A stretch of DNA of 64,000 nt. Source: Crossaster papposus (Eukaryota > Echinodermata > Asteroidea > Velatida > Solasteridae). Of the stretch, positions 11,357 to 24,462 are shown piece after piece. A program made the translations under genes and the position numbers. The stretch spans positions 434,001 through 498,000 of the forward strand of contig JBAIAA010000416.1 in the NCBI GenBank assembly GCA_037893245.1, written 5' to 3'. How positions within the stretch are numbered: position 1 is the stretch's first letter; every line of letters starts with the position of its first letter. The notes under the pieces are model-generated. The model was not told the origin of the DNA. It worked only from the letters and a program-made list of their open reading frames with translations, and ran no database searches.

Positions 11357-14300
11357 ACACTTGATTTGTTCCACAGTAATTAATTAATAATTATAAAACT
11401 GTGTGCATTGTAAGCCGAAGTATTGCCTGGAGTTTCAATTTGTTTTTGACATGTTCGAAATAAGGCGTTTCAGAAACAAAAATCTAATTTTATTAGACTG
11501 ATAATTTATCAAAACTAGTCGGTAAAACGCATTTATACCCCAATTAACCTAGCGAATTATTATGTAAAAGATCGCGTTGATTAAAGAGTGTACTGGTACA
11601 CCACGTGAATATTTCATCTGGTTTAAATTAGTGTTTTACACAAAAATAAGAATTGTAGGTAATTTCCAACAATCGGTCAATTATTAAATGCATCGTTGGA
11701 AAAAGAGTAGTACAATTTTGTTTCGCGATCATGATTTTTTTATTTTTTCCCCTAGAAAATTGTAATATCCAGTGAGCTGAAACTCCCAACAATTTAGGTT
11801 TTCAACATTATTTTGGGGTTTACAGTAGTGCTAATTTGGAAACAAAATGCGTAAAAAGTAAACGTTTATAATTATTATAATGCCTTTGAACGTAATGCAA
11901 AGTTCAGTAAAAATGAAAACAAAAGTAGTTTCATTAATATTAAATCGCATGCTCTGGACTACAAATAAGCCACAGGTTACTGTTCTCTTGTTGCAAACTA
12001 CGCGCAAAGACGTCAATGAAACCATTACCACAAAAACCCCAACATTTTCAGTTTCAGATTCGAAGTACATGTACTATGAAAACACAAATAAATCACAGGC
12101 ACACACTGTCGTTTTTGTGCACTTTTACTTTCGAAAGACAGATACTGTTTACGATACAGGAAATGGTTACAAAAGTCTCTTAAAAAAATACACTAAAACA
12201 ATGCACCAAGTATTTCAACGTATAGTCGGGACGCTTAATGAGTGGTATATTTTGACATGCACCTGTAAAAAGTGTATTTTCTAAGAAATATCTGCTCGTT
12301 ATTCCCGTATACATTTTTAAAAACCTCCTAGGTTAGATTGTACCATAATTTGCATTTAAATCTGCGCAGTCTTTTTTTCTGGGTCAAAAATGAAACTTTT
12401 GGGGGTCAAAATTACGTGAAAAAAAATCTATTTCACTTTAAAACGTGTTATTTTCGAACCGCAAATTTAAAGACTTAGATACAAATGTGCAGATTTAGAT
12501 ACAAATTCTGGGTGAATCTGACCCAATGTCCGATACTCGGACTGCAAAAGGCGAATAACTTTTGGCAGTTTTGTTGTGTATACTTTACCCTTTTTCAAAT
12601 ATTGGCATCTTTTCTTCTTTTTTTCTAAATCAGTGATCTCTTTAAGATCACACGTTTGAAAAATGTGAATAATTATTACATACTTCAAAAACTGCATAAT
12701 TATTTGAGATTGAGAAAACAAAAAATTTGGACTATAGTACACGTGCGTAACTTAAGATAACTGCGTAAATAACCCAGTACTGTTATACAATCACAAAATG
12801 AGTTGGACTTTGGTACTAAATTAATAAATTGTTAAAGATATAGTTATAATATTGAATTCAAACTCAGAAAGAGTTGATCTTAAACGTTTGCATTAACAGT
12901 TACATGAGGAAAAGTAACTCTGCCATTGAAAAGTATTACACCCTCTTTTTTAAACACAAAATTCAAATGTGAATATTAAATTTCAAAAATTTGAAGAAAC
13001 AAAAATCGAAAATGCAAAGACAATTTTTTCTTCACTAGCGCGGGAGAAAAATGTGTAAATGTGTACATTTAAGCTATAAATATTTTTAATTTACTTTATA
13101 GAATACAAAATCTATGATTAAATGCAATTCTACCATAACACCATGCAAATATGCTAATGCAAAAAAACAAACACCACCTAATAATACAAACATTTCAAAC
13201 ATGGAATGTTATAGGTGTTTTTTTCTTCTTCAAATTTCAGTCAAACTGTACTAATCATAAGTTCTGAGCACGGCAAGCTGATGAAAAAATTAACTTGTAA
13301 AATCGACTGCTGGACTTCTTGCAGAACCAAAGTTGTAAGATTTCCAGTGCGACAGTGTTGTTGCCAAGTCCAACACAAGTTCTTTTATTAGTAAATCGCA
13401 GGTCTAGTCACAAGTTCACTGGATCAAATATCAACAAAAGAATGCCTTTATCGAGTGTATTAATTTAATAGCTCGAGTCTTGGCGCTTAAACTGAGACTG
13501 AAGGCTTAACTTGTAATGGACTTGAAAAAATTGATTTGAAATTAGTTTTGAAAAAGGTTAAAATCGTTCCATTATAATTAAATTTATGTTTTGGGTAATA
13601 TGCAACATTTATTTTGAAAGAAAGAAAAAACGAGAAAAAAATAGAACCACTAAATTCTCATCGTTGGGAAAAACAGTTACTCTTCAAATAATGCCCCCAA
13701 TTTAGTAAGCCCACATAAGTTACAAATAAATCAGTGAATAGGTGCACAAACAAGCCAGTCCGATTCCCTGACCTGATAATTCCTTGACAATATAAATTGC
13801 TGTTTTGTATAAGTAGGGTAAGGGAACCAGACTATAAGAACAGTATTTTTCTCCCTTTTTTTTCTAGCTTCTATAAACATAAAACTTTAAACAGGTCAGT
13901 GCAACAACATTTGCTACAATAAAATAAACCCCAAATCTATCCACTTCTGAAAAATACAGCAAAAGCCAATGTGGTATATTACCTTTAGAGTTTTGTTTTT
14001 CTCCCAACAACATTAATGTACATTAGTATACACACATAGGCCTGCATGTTATAAACAATCCAATATTATGGAAGACGTTAACAACAGGGATAAATAATAT
14101 TTCATCTGAAATAGGTAAACATATTATTAGACATCACAGTATTTCATTTTGTTTAAACATTGTTACAATTAGCATTGCTTGGCATCAATTTATTTGCATA
14201 ATAAAACTAGATATTCTGTCTCAAAAATTTCGGATTGTGATGGGGTCATGTGACTTGTCATGTGAATAGTCATCTGACTTATTCCCAAGGATCATCCAGT

Positions 14301-14944
14301 TCCAGATAAGCATCATATTACTGAATACTGGGCTATACACTGTGTCTCCAATACGAAAAGTCTCTGAACCATTCTGAAAAACAAAACTACCTTATTTAAC
14401 AGAAACACTTCAGTGCAAAATAAAGTGTGGCTAAAAGCAGTATTACCTAAAACATATGAATCATTCATTTGAAATACTCTACTAGTTTTTGCAAATTTTA
14501 ATGGAGTAACATAGTACAAACGTGTATAATATACATTAGAATGATTACATGTAGAAAAACAAGCAAAATATGATCGGTCCGAGTACATTTCTTGTTGTGT
14601 GTACACTAAACTGAAAGTTGATGATATAAACACAATTGCATTAGCTGATAGCACAGCTTGTGTTGTTGGGGAAAATACAAACAAAACAGAACCTTCAAAT
14701 TGGACACAATTGAACAAAGAAACACGTCACATGCCGATATTTACAAAAATACTCATCTTTTGCCAAAATGTCTAAGATCTACGGGAGCCCGTTAGCCTTT
14801 GGGACCCCCATGGGGAACTACGTCCTTCAGCAGCTGCAGTAACAATACTAAACATTTTTGTTTGAATTAAGAGCCATTTCTTCCATGATCATTGATATCA
14901 GTCTCAGTCAAAGATGTTTATGAGTTTCACCGACACATTAAGCA

Positions 14945-15110
14945 GTTTGTGCCGGGATTATTTTGACATTGACCGAGCCCAGGCAAGGGATTGTTTATCA
15001 CAAACCTCGATCCCAAACGGGTTCAGGCCCCCATCTGTGGGTAGCACACATTGATATTTTCGGCCTTGGTCGCTGTAAGCGGGTTGCTGACAGAAATGTC
15101 TAGCCTCGCT
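14945..15110. repeat. Dispersed repeat, copy 1 of 2
   Basis: It shares TTTTGACATTGACCGAGCC-like, CCCAGGCA, 'TCTGTGGGTAGCACAC' and 'GCCTCGCTCG' blocks in the same order and orientation as 56431-56590. Family not identified. Confidence 0.55.
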
Positions 15111-16779
15111 CGTCGCGTATTTAGCCGCCATCTGTTCCGATTACTACAAGCAGCTGACACGTGATGGTGAATGGACCATTAAATTCAGCTCTTGCTCATG
15201 AATATGAATGAGGTATGGTAATTATGCATATGGTGGGCACAAAAGAAAGTAGTTTAGAAAAGTATATGTAGATGGTGCTTAACAGATAGGTACACACTAA
15301 GCACCATTTGCATGCAAGAATCAACCTGTTTAATAGTCATTCCTTGCTTCTTGTGAGGTCACATCTTCATCTACAATCCATACACACCTTACATGGTGTC
15401 GACAGTGGCTATAGATCACATTGCACTAACATCTGTTCATCTAAGAGAACCTCTAAAACCAAACAGTACCACTTGGAATAAGTTTTCTAGTATATGTGTA
15501 ATATAAAATGCGACTTCTCTACAATTACGTACAAAGTTATACAATGTATAACATCGTCTTCCAAACAAACACAATACAAGCCATGCCTCTAAATACCTTC
15601 ACAGCACCAGTTTCCGTATTACATTGTATAAAGAAAGGGCTCCCCCATTAAGTCCGCCAAAATGTGGGAGTTTTAACCCACTCGGTTAAGAATGAAATGT
15701 GGGGTAAAGAGGCAAGGGTAAAAAAAGAAGGAATTTGTTGTGCACTAATTCAACATGATATTATTGGTATGACCCACTATACCATCATCCCCAACGGCAG
15801 TTGGGCTTGATACAAGTACATGTATATATAGTTGGGACTTCTGTAAATACAATCGGGACTATACCCACCCACAGTCGGGGTGCTACATCACTATTTCAGA
15901 TTCAAACCAGCCAGCCAATGCCAGGCCTTTCTATAAAGGAGTACTGGCATCTACACTGGCAAGCAAGAGGTTATGGGTTCAAGTTTAAACCCGAACGTGC
16001 TTGTGAATTTAATTTAATTTTTCTGCAAGCTCAGCTGCAGGGTTGTCCAGAATATACTGAGCGCTCAAATTAGCACTGATTATACAGTTCTTACAAAGAT
16101 TATGCCAATAAATGGGTAAAAGCCAATATTAAAATATGCTTTTATAATCACAGGTTTCATGCATTTGAATGACGAACATATGAAACCCATGAGACAGTCA
16201 AGTCTTGTACAAACTTTATCAAAACCTCAGAAGAAATAAGGCACCATTGTCAGGATTTGAAAATGGAACGGAGCAGAAATCCACAAGGTGGATGTTTTGT
16301 CACCGGGTGCAAATGACATCTTTTTGTTTTAGTTGTGAAGTCCATGTATGTGAGAATTTGTGTCTAAATCTACAATCAAACAAATGAACCTATTTAACTA
16401 AAATAACTTCTGAGTAATCATTGCAAATAGTTATCCGCATCCAAAAACCTTTCCCCCAGTTAACCTGAACCTTCGTAAGTCCCACACTCAATCAAAAACC
16501 ATCGACCCTAATTGGGAGAATTTGGGCAAAGACGTGACAAATTGCTCACAGATACCATGGATGATCATGAACAACATTGAACATTTGAAATATCTCAAGA
16601 CATGACTGGGAACTAGATGAATTCTTGTATCGACTTGGGACGCAGAGTAAACTCTTGTTAAGTCAAATCTTAACGGATGGGCAGAAACAATGAGATATCT
16701 TGAGTTTGAGTAGATATTTTCTAAAGTCGTATCATCTGCGGGCAACCAACCTTACACATGCCAACTTACGGAGTACCTC

Positions 16780-17176
16780 AATAAGCCATTTGCGCGTGAC
16801 CCCGAGTTAAATTTGAATAACATCTGGTACACTGACTTGCTCACACAGCTTGGCACAGTTTAACTTTAAATTCTCCAGACCAAAGACGCTGTTGCTATAT
16901 CACGTGATTCGGGGCAAGCCTTACGCGTCATACGCTAGCAACCCCCAGCTCTGGAATGGTCTGGTGTCTTTTTGCCATTCTCACCCATTGTAAACAATGT
17001 ATTGGTGCTGAGCGTCTCTTACGTAACTATGCAAAAGCTTGCCCCGAATCACGTGATATAGCAACAGTGTCTTTGGTCTGGAGAATTTAAAGTTAAACTG
17101 TGCCAAGCTGTGTGAACAAGTCAGTGTACCAGATATTATTTAAATTAAACTCGGGGTCACGCGCAAATGGCTTATT
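16780..17176. mobile_element. Foldback element of 397 bp with about 140-bp arms
   Basis: The left arm begins AATAAGCCATTTGCGCGTGA and runs to about 16922. The right arm (about 17038-17176) is its reverse complement, with only a few mismatches by eye. The arms enclose about 115 bp of unrelated DNA. No coding capacity; a non-autonomous transposon is the simplest reading. Confidence 0.85.
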
Positions 17177-17585
17177 GTCTGGTCCTACTTCTTTTCTATT
17201 CTTCTCCTTTGTTCCCATAGTTCCTATGGACTGCCTGGTTTATGGACATAGGTTCAAGTTAAGTGGAGTTACCAACAATTCAGGTGTATCACATCCTCTT
17301 GATGGGAATAAAGTGTAACTTTGAGATAGGCGGTGATTTGAGTAATCCAAAAATGAATAATCGAGAGTTTACTGTACTTGTAACTGCTAATAAGGACCCA
17401 AAACGTGTTTTTGAAATTCATTGTTTTCGCAATATTCAGATTTAAATTTTTGCAAAAGATTGTTGACGTATTAACGTTTTGATATTCCTTTGACGATTTT
17501 GACGTGTTAGACTTTTTTGACGTGTTGGTGTCTAAAGTATAGGTTAAGCCCAGTTACCACTTCCCTTTGTTTAAACTGATGGTTT

Positions 17586-20500
17586 TTACTTTCTGTTCAT
17601 GTATCCAGACAGCAGATCAATAGGCAGCGGGAAGATGATGGTGGAGTTCTTCTCAGCCGAGATGGAGTTAAGAGTCTGGAGGTAACGAAGCTGGAGGGCG
17701 CTAGGAGACTCAGCGATGATGTCAGCAGCCTCTTTCAGGGCGCGGGCGGCATTCTGCTCACCCTCCGCAGCAATCACCTGATCATAGGAAAAGAGTCGAC
17801 TTAAATGTTGTAAATGAACCTATTGCATTATTTTTGTTGTATGGATTCCGTGCGCAATTACTAACTCAATAATGACAAGCAAGGTGTAGAGTTGTAGTCA
17901 AGTACATTCCGAGTACCAGCTTAACTTCCAGATATTAGGATGATTTGGTATGGATTTATAAAGCTGCATAACACAGACACTAGACAGTAAATACCTTGCT
18001 AAACAAAGTGAAGACTTTTTACAATTATAATCTTGTGTGAATTGAGCTTTTAGGTCAAAAGCTTTCCGTATGTCCTTGATCAAGTACTTTTTGAAATACT
18101 CGGAAAGTACTCGACTACAACTCTGGCAAGGTCTCTAGGCTGCAGGTTTGTTAGGGTGCGCTTGAGTAGCTCACCCGGATCGACTCGGGCAAATGCCACG
18201 AAAGCCATGCTAATTGAACGCTCAAACACGGGTCATCACACGATCCTCACGTGATGTTCATAGCCGCAGTCATAGCCATTGACAAAACACTTGATTTACC
18301 TTGATTTACTGCTTTTCCGTGAATCGAAGTAAAAAAACACCAACGCCGGGCTGGAATAACCACTTTTTAAAGTTGCAATGAGGTAAACAAAATAATAGTC
18401 TTGTGTACTCTTGCACTTTGATCTCAGACATTTCGAGCATATAATGGGAGTTAGCCAGCAAATTTAGAGACTTGCTCTCCAGAAACCACTGAGCATTTAA
18501 CACCTCAGCTTCCAACCACTGCTGAAGAGAGTAAAGGGAGCCTGTCTCACCTTTGCACGAGCCTCCCTGGACGCCTCAGCCTCAGCAGCCATAGCACGCT
18601 GCATCTGTCTCGGAAGACGAACGTCCTTACTGCGATCAAAACGACAAGAAAACAGTGTCACATCGAGAGAGGCCTAGTGGTTAGGGTTAGTGACTCGTAA
18701 TCAGAGGGTCAGGGGTTCAAATCCAGCTGCTTTTCCACATGTTGTGTCCTTGGGCAAGCCTCTCCCCAGCCGGGAGTATAAATGAGTTCTGGCGTTAGGC
18801 ATAAAAAAAAATGTTATGTTGGCGTAACGGGCCCAAATAAATAGGGTAGGTAGGTAGGGTTTTTTTTTTTTTTTTTTTTTTTCTCCCAGCAATGAAAATG
18901 ATATGTTTTCTAATTGTTTAAGCCGGTAGTGATACACGATAGCGTGTCCAGGTTCAATATATACACAATCCACACACACAACAATGAGAAACGGTCAGAA
19001 ATGGTTTCAAACGTATTTATAACTAGATTTATATAGATTTTAATCATTAAATTTCGTCCCTTGAAAAAAAATTATCCAGGGTCGGGTTACGCCAACATAA
19101 CTTTTTTTTTATGCCTTAGCTGGAGATAGTCTAGTATCCCATCCAGGGGAAATGAAAATATTCTCCATCATTACATGGCAAGTAAATTGGAGTATAATTC
19201 TTTCCTGGGTTCAAAACAAGCTCTCTTTCAGAGGAATGCCATTAGGCACAACAAGCTGTGGTTGCCCTTATTGTAATTGTAGAATTTGTACTAACGTGGG
19301 CGTGACCTAAATTTTGAAGTCGGAAAAAAGTGTCACCTTCAGTCTTGCCCTTTTCATCTGTTTTCTTGAAAGCACTTTTTAAACTAGATTTTCAATTGTA
19401 CGTGTTCATTAAATTGTTTAAACATTTTCTTAAATATTAAATTCTAAATCACGTGAATTTTTTCTCAATTATTTGTAAGATTTCCTTATCCCTAACACTG
19501 CCAGATGCAGTGTAAACAAGTCTGGTGCACTTTGATGCATTCAGCTAAATGACCACAGTCTAAAACTATGAGAGCTAATTGAATAATGCCAGAGATGGAT
19601 TCTGCTTAGTTGGGTGACCGCAGACTCTGGAGCAGTTTGACCTTGAGATTTCTGACCTGATGAATCTCGCTTCACTGGGCAGGGTTGTCACTTTGACAAA
19701 TGATAAAGTTTGCTGCGTGTGGCAGGAAACTCACAGAATACCCTGTGGGGGTTAGGGTTATTGGGCCAACTTACATCTCAACTCTCTCTACTTTGACGCC
19801 CCAGGGATCGGTAGCACCATCTAAGATCGACTTCAGGGTGTAGCTGATCTCGTCCCGGTGGCTCAACACCTCAGCCAGGGTCTTGGTGCCCAAGACGTTA
19901 CGCAGGGTGGTAGCGGCAAGGAGCTCAGTTGAACGCTTGTAGTTCTCCACGTTGATGATCGCCATGGTGGGGTCCTGCACGCGGAAGTAGACCACTGCGT
20001 CTACAGTCACGGTCACGCTGTCTTTAGAGAGAACCTGAAAACAAGCACCACGAAACCGGGGAAATAGAGCGAGTGGTGAAAACCCATGATAAAACAGGGC
20101 AACTCAAGTTTGCAAGACTTAATAGAAACCTGAAAAGCTTGGAGAATAACACAAAAAAGTTCCCTTGCAACCTGAACCTTGGTTACATTCTTATATAAAC
20201 AATTGGCGCAAACAGCTACTTATTAACTCCTTGATGCCAGTAAAAACGACATCTTATTTCTCACTGCACTAGATTATAGGCATGAGTGCACAGAAGCCTT
20301 TGTCTAGTAGCTGCACTGCACAATGGACCGCGAGTGCAGCTGCCTCACAGGCCGTGTTCTACAGCATAGCACAGCAATCCTGATGGATTAGCAGGCCACA
20401 GCTATAGCCACTCTCCAGCAATATGTGGTTAATTCACTCATGAGTAGAACCCTATTGGCAAAAGATAAATTACACACTGGTCCCTAACTGTTACTTATTT

Positions 20501-22260
20501 TGAAGAACTCATTTCTCGTTACCTCTTGCGGTGGCACATCAAAAGAGAGAGTCCTGAGATCAACGACGCGTATCTCATCGATGCATGGGAGGATGAAAAA
20601 CAGACCGGGACCCTTGGGTCCCCCAGCCACCACACGACCAACTCGGAACAAAATAGCTCGTTCATACTCTGCAACAGTCTAGAATTTACAAAGGGCATTT
20701 TCAGAGAGAGAAACAAAGGGAATTTTTTTTTATATTCAGACATCTCTTTTTGTTAGGCTGAGAAAGTCCCAGCTATTACCACAAACAATGCTTACATTTT
20801 GAAAGTTTGGAGAACACTTTTGGGGAATGGGAAAACTAGCGATATAAGTTTTGCCTTGACAATACAGGAACTTAGATGATACCCAGATATGAAATTCTTT
20901 CTAAAAACAGCTTTAGGAATCCAGATAATTCTTTTGAAAATCTTGGTTGACCTTAATTGTGATTATTTATAAAAGACAAAAATAGCGTCAGGTTGCAACA
21001 TTTTTTTCTTTCTATACTGGTAAAAATGGGGAAACTTACCTTGAAACAAAACCAGATAGTGATTGGAAATGTGCAAACAATAAACAGTATGGAGAAAAAC
21101 CAGAGAACCCATGTACAGAAAGACATGCCATCAGGTTCTAAAATATAAAACACAGAAAAAAGTTATTCAGAATTTGTTTCAATCATCTTAAATTCTTGGT
21201 ACCAGTTCAGACAGGGTTCTGGACTGCTGAAAATCATGCAAAAAATATTCAGGCCAACTTTGCTTACTTTTAAAACCAATTTTTAAGGAGAGTTTTCTTT
21301 GACATTTTACACTCAAGAGTAAAGCCACATGGTTTCATTTTGAAGATTAAGGAAAATCTTTCTTTAGAGACCAGTTTCATTCACCTTTTACCCGACACTC
21401 AAAATGAGGTGAATATCTAATGAGCCCCTAAGTGATCACCTGACCTCGATGCTAGAGGGCCCTGTACAGATCTAAGATGGCATTATCCACAAAAACGACT
21501 GCGCAATATCCGTAGCCGTAGCCATTCGACAAATAACAACGTTCAGTTAATACATACATGGGCAACTCGTAACTGTAAAGTTAATAAATGACAATATTCA
21601 ATTGATAATCAATGAGTGCGAGCTGTTGTTTTTATCGAAAAGCGTATGTGTGAGAAATTACTGTACGCGGTTTAGGGTGCAGCGCAGGATCGGCCGCGTA
21701 CGCATGCAGACTTGTACATTGTACGCGCACTGGAGATATGAAAACACCACACCAGCAAACGAACGTCGTTAATAAGCTGTTTCACAGTAATACAATACAT
21801 AAACATGCGCCATCTTGTTTACTGGGCAAATTTACATGCATTGCTGTATACGCATCGTTGATCGAAAACCTTTGCGCTTCCATTCCAATTCATCATGCGT
21901 TCTTTCCTAAATGTGCGCGCGTCTAGCAACGAGTGTTCTTTTTTTAGCCCCGGGAATAAGATACCCTGAAACACCTTATTGTCCAATCACAAAATGACAA
22001 TACTAGAGCTATTGCGCAGTACAGTGCGAAACGGCTTATAATAAAAATGTTAAATAATTAACCAGTCAAGACAAACCTTGCTAAATTAGTAAATGGTATT
22101 GCTAGACAGTCATGACACTAGACTGCAGTGGGAATGTTTATAAACTAGAGCAAAGAAATCCTAGCTTACCAGTTCTCTCCACTGGGTACAGACTCACTCG
22201 CTGCTCACCACTAGCACCCGTCAAGCTCGTGCTCTGTTTTGCTCCGTGATCTAGCTCCAT
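17586..22260 (-). CDS. STOM: Stomatin-like SPFH membrane protein, copy B
   Basis: Coding exons, minus strand: 22260-22170, 21137-21040, 20678-20523, 20034-19775, 18629-18551, 17777-17586; 876 nt, 291 aa, TAA stop. The N-terminus ([20 protein letters not shown]) is about 30 polar residues. The hairpin ([13 protein letters not shown] ... [11 protein letters not shown]) keeps the Cys matching the palmitoylated Cys30 of human stomatin (from memory). SPFH core [14 protein letters not shown], helix [16 protein letters not shown] and tail [15 protein letters not shown] are all intact. Intron 4 carries a SINE with a second element nested in it, plus the repeat at 19490-19757. A CRE and a TATA-like site lie about 180-200 bp upstream. 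Exon 4 differs from copies A and C at only about ten positions. Confidence 0.95.
18668..19160 (+). mobile_element. tRNA-derived SINE interrupted by a nested MITE
   Basis: An A-box-like GGCCTAGTGGTTAGGGTTAG and a B-box-like GGGGTTCAAATCC are followed by CCTTGGGCAAGCCTCTCCCC and GGGAGTATAAATG. The body is then split by the element at 18798-19115 and continues after 19118. It lies about 40 bp from the exon 5 acceptor in intron 4 of copy B. Copy E has a SINE of the same family at the matching place. Confidence 0.75.
18798..19115. mobile_element. PIF/Harbinger-like MITE nested in a SINE
   Basis: Inverted ends GGCATAAAAAAAAATG / TTTTTTATGCC extend into a second inverted block, TTATGTTGGCGTAACG / GGTTACGCCAACATAA. 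The element is flanked by TTA on both sides (18795-18797 and 19116-19118), the 3-bp target duplication usual for PIF/Harbinger MITEs. It contains a long poly-T run. Confidence 0.75.
19490..19757. mobile_element. CCCTAAC-terminal foldback element, copy with TTAT flanks
   Basis: Starts CCCTAACACTGCCAGATGCAG and ends CTGTGGGGGTTAGGG, with TTAT on each side (19486-19489 and 19758-19761). Internal blocks GGTGCACTTTGATGCATTC and TGTCACTTTGACAAATG recur at 36976-37201. It lies in intron 4 of copy B. The terminus resembles telomere repeats only by chance. Confidence 0.7.
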
Positions 22261-22440
22261 TTCGACTAAATTAATGAAATTCTTCACCAAACTGTTGACA
22301 CACACACTCAACAAATCGACTTCGTGCGTATTTTTTGTTAATGACCTTTTACCTCGAGCTTAGACTGGAAATTCAGTCCTACGTGCGTTCGTGCAGGCTG
22401 CGCTATTGATGACTAACGTAACTCGAACCGAACTCAGACT

Positions 22441-22462
22441 CTATATCAGTGCAATGACGTCA
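22441..22462 (-). promoter_or_regulatory. Candidate core promoter of copy B: CRE plus TATA-like box
   Basis: Read on the minus strand, TGACGTCA (22462-22455) is followed about 8 nt later by GATATAGAG. The ATG of copy B is about 180 nt further on. Spacing fits a promoter, but the call rests on short motifs. Confidence 0.35.
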
Positions 22463-22543
22463 CATGGTGGATTGGCGCGTGACCCGCCTGTTGTTTTTTC
22501 CATTTACGGCTAAACCATTGAATCGTGTAATTACAGACATTAC

Positions 22544-22587
22544 GTACAAGCATGGAGGAATAAGGTCTTATTCCTCCATGGTACAAG
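22544..22587. repeat. 30-bp perfect palindrome flanked by 7-bp direct repeats
   Basis: CATGGAGGAATAAG and its exact complement enclose a GT centre (22551-22580). GTACAAG occurs immediately on both sides (22544-22550 and 22581-22587), like a target duplication around a very small insertion. It lies about 290 bp upstream of the copy B start codon. Confidence 0.85.
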
Positions 22588-23544
22588 CTTATTCATCACA
22601 CCGAATTTATACTAAAAAACGGATGGTGGATTTTGTTAAATTGTACACAAAAATCGGGAGCCAAATAAGGCATATGAAGCAATACATGGGACGGAATACC
22701 CCCCCCCCCCTCCTTTGTGGTGATCATTGCGCTTGCGGAATGTTGTGGTTTCTTTGAGTTTCTTGGGGCAGGGGTGCGTTAGGTAACAATAGTCTAGAGA
22801 GTGTATAATGGGGAACTTAGAGGGGGGAGTCGCTCGGTCCCATATCTTGCTGGGTATAAAATAAGGTGGTCGGGGTAGCCGAATGTTTGGCCCACTGTAC
22901 ATATGAAATTTAATGGTAACACAATTACAGATACAAAACAGAATGAGAATTTGTTTAACGGTGGCGTCAAGTGATCTGATACGGTTTTGAATACTTTTAG
23001 TAGAGCTGTTGTTTTTTTGAATAATTTACTATTTGTTTATTCGAAAATGTACATAACCGAATATTCAAAACTCGCCGATCAAGTTGTACACGCTAGGTAT
23101 GCAGCTGCTTCTGATTGGTCAAAAGTTTTATACAAAGCGCGCAGGTTAGAATTTACATGCGGCAACTTATGGTTGCCATTGTGTTTTGTAGTAAGCGCCA
23201 TAACGATCGCCAATATTAGCACAAAAGCCACCCAACTACGTATTTTAGTAAATATTAAACTACTCTTTTAGTTTAAAAAAAAAACATGCAAATTTAATTT
23301 TCATTATAGGAGAATAATGAAATCGATCATGTTGAAGAGCAAGAGTAGAGCAACTTCAAGAATATTGTGGAAAAAATGAACAATACTGCTGCAAACTGCT
23401 TACAGACACTTTTCGACTTAATTTGAAAAAAAAATTCTGCTTAGATTTGAATGTTAGGCCATCTAACTACTTGATTCACATATTAATTAATCACTATGGC
23501 TGTGAACGGTTTATGCTAGACTAATCAAGATTTCAAACCCCCAC

Positions 23545-23790
23545 CGACACTTAGGGAGACAATTCTATAGGGATGTACACAAACTTAAATCAGTCCTAAG
23601 TTGTTTACCCTTACCCTTTTCTCTAAGATCTTCAAGATTTATGCTATTTTGACCCCAATCTGTTGTTTTAGGTATCTAGACACTTAGGGAGGAGACACTG
23701 AAATGTCTCCCTAAGTGTCACTTTCTTCTTATTACCTAAAAACTTACGCTAATTTGTCTCCCTAAGTGCTCATTAAGTGTAATATGGCAT
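23545..23790. repeat. Foldback repeat with 'cttagggagaca' hairpins, copy 1
   Basis: Blocks such as ACACTTAGGGAG and CTCCCTAAGTGT alternate, forming hairpins around 23690-23720. The outer part (GGGAGACAATTCTATAGGGA) matches the reverse complement of the outer part of 29525-29795, so the two copies are in opposite orientation. Confidence 0.7.
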
Positions 23791-24432
23791 ACCCTGGAAA
23801 CGCTCTGATGGGAGCAAAGTTCGACTGTTATCTAAAAAAAAAAGTATTTTTAAATTGGTTAAAAACATTCTTCAAATCCTTAACATGATTCGTGGTGCAC
23901 AAGAGCGATGAAAGAATACACAAATAATACTTAGCTAGTACATGGGGTAATATTAATAGTAAAATAGTACCAATATGATTATATAATATATTCTTTTACC
24001 ATTTTGATAAAATATAAATCAATTATTTTTTATCATAATGATTTGAAATACATGCAGCATGTTTTTAAAATGTACAATCCGGCTGTTTTATGTTTTGTCC
24101 GCTCATTAACGTATTTTTTAACAGCCATAGTTTATTTCGGTATTTCGTTACATATTCGTTTGTTTTAAGGAACTAGACAAATTGAACTGACAGGTTTTTT
24201 CCCCAATTGTCATGAAATCTAATAATAATCATCAAGAAATATACACAAATGATGGTAACGTGTGAATACAAATTAACAATTTGTTGATGAAGTTCGTAAA
24301 TTTATAATAATTTTAAATGTCACAGACTGAACAAAATTAAAATGCACTCGACTTGTGTGGCATCTTATGCAACATCCAGGGAGGCAACGGGATGTGGATC
24401 GTTTGGCTAATCCAGTTCGACAATTAATCTAA

Positions 24433-24442
24433 TTTATTTATT
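24433..24442 (-). terminator. Candidate poly(A) signals of copy C
   Basis: Two overlapping AATAAA motifs lie 20-30 nt beyond the copy C stop codon. They belong to sequence that matches the coding end of copy F (see finding), so they may be inherited from an older 3' end. Confidence 0.45.
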
Positions 24443-24462
24443 TATGAGACCGGAGATGGTTT

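Larger units (their letters stand above)
10923..17585. other. Intergenic between stomatin copies A and B, no gene seen
   Basis: This 6.7-kb stretch is very AT-rich and has only short open frames without recognisable domains on either strand. It contains a CRE-like site (11349), a dispersed repeat (14945-15110) and a 397-bp foldback element (16780-17176). No RNA gene was recognised. Confidence 0.55.
22261..24462. other. Intergenic between copies B and C, no gene seen
   Basis: Contains the probable promoter of copy B (22441-22462), a 30-bp perfect palindrome (22551-22580), a poly-C run near 22700, a foldback repeat (23545-23790) and the 3' flank of copy C. No supported open frame. Confidence 0.55.

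Noticed and set aside
11880-12284. 134-codon plus-strand frame
   Set aside because: No recognisable domain, AT-rich composition, and no splice partners or family similarity.
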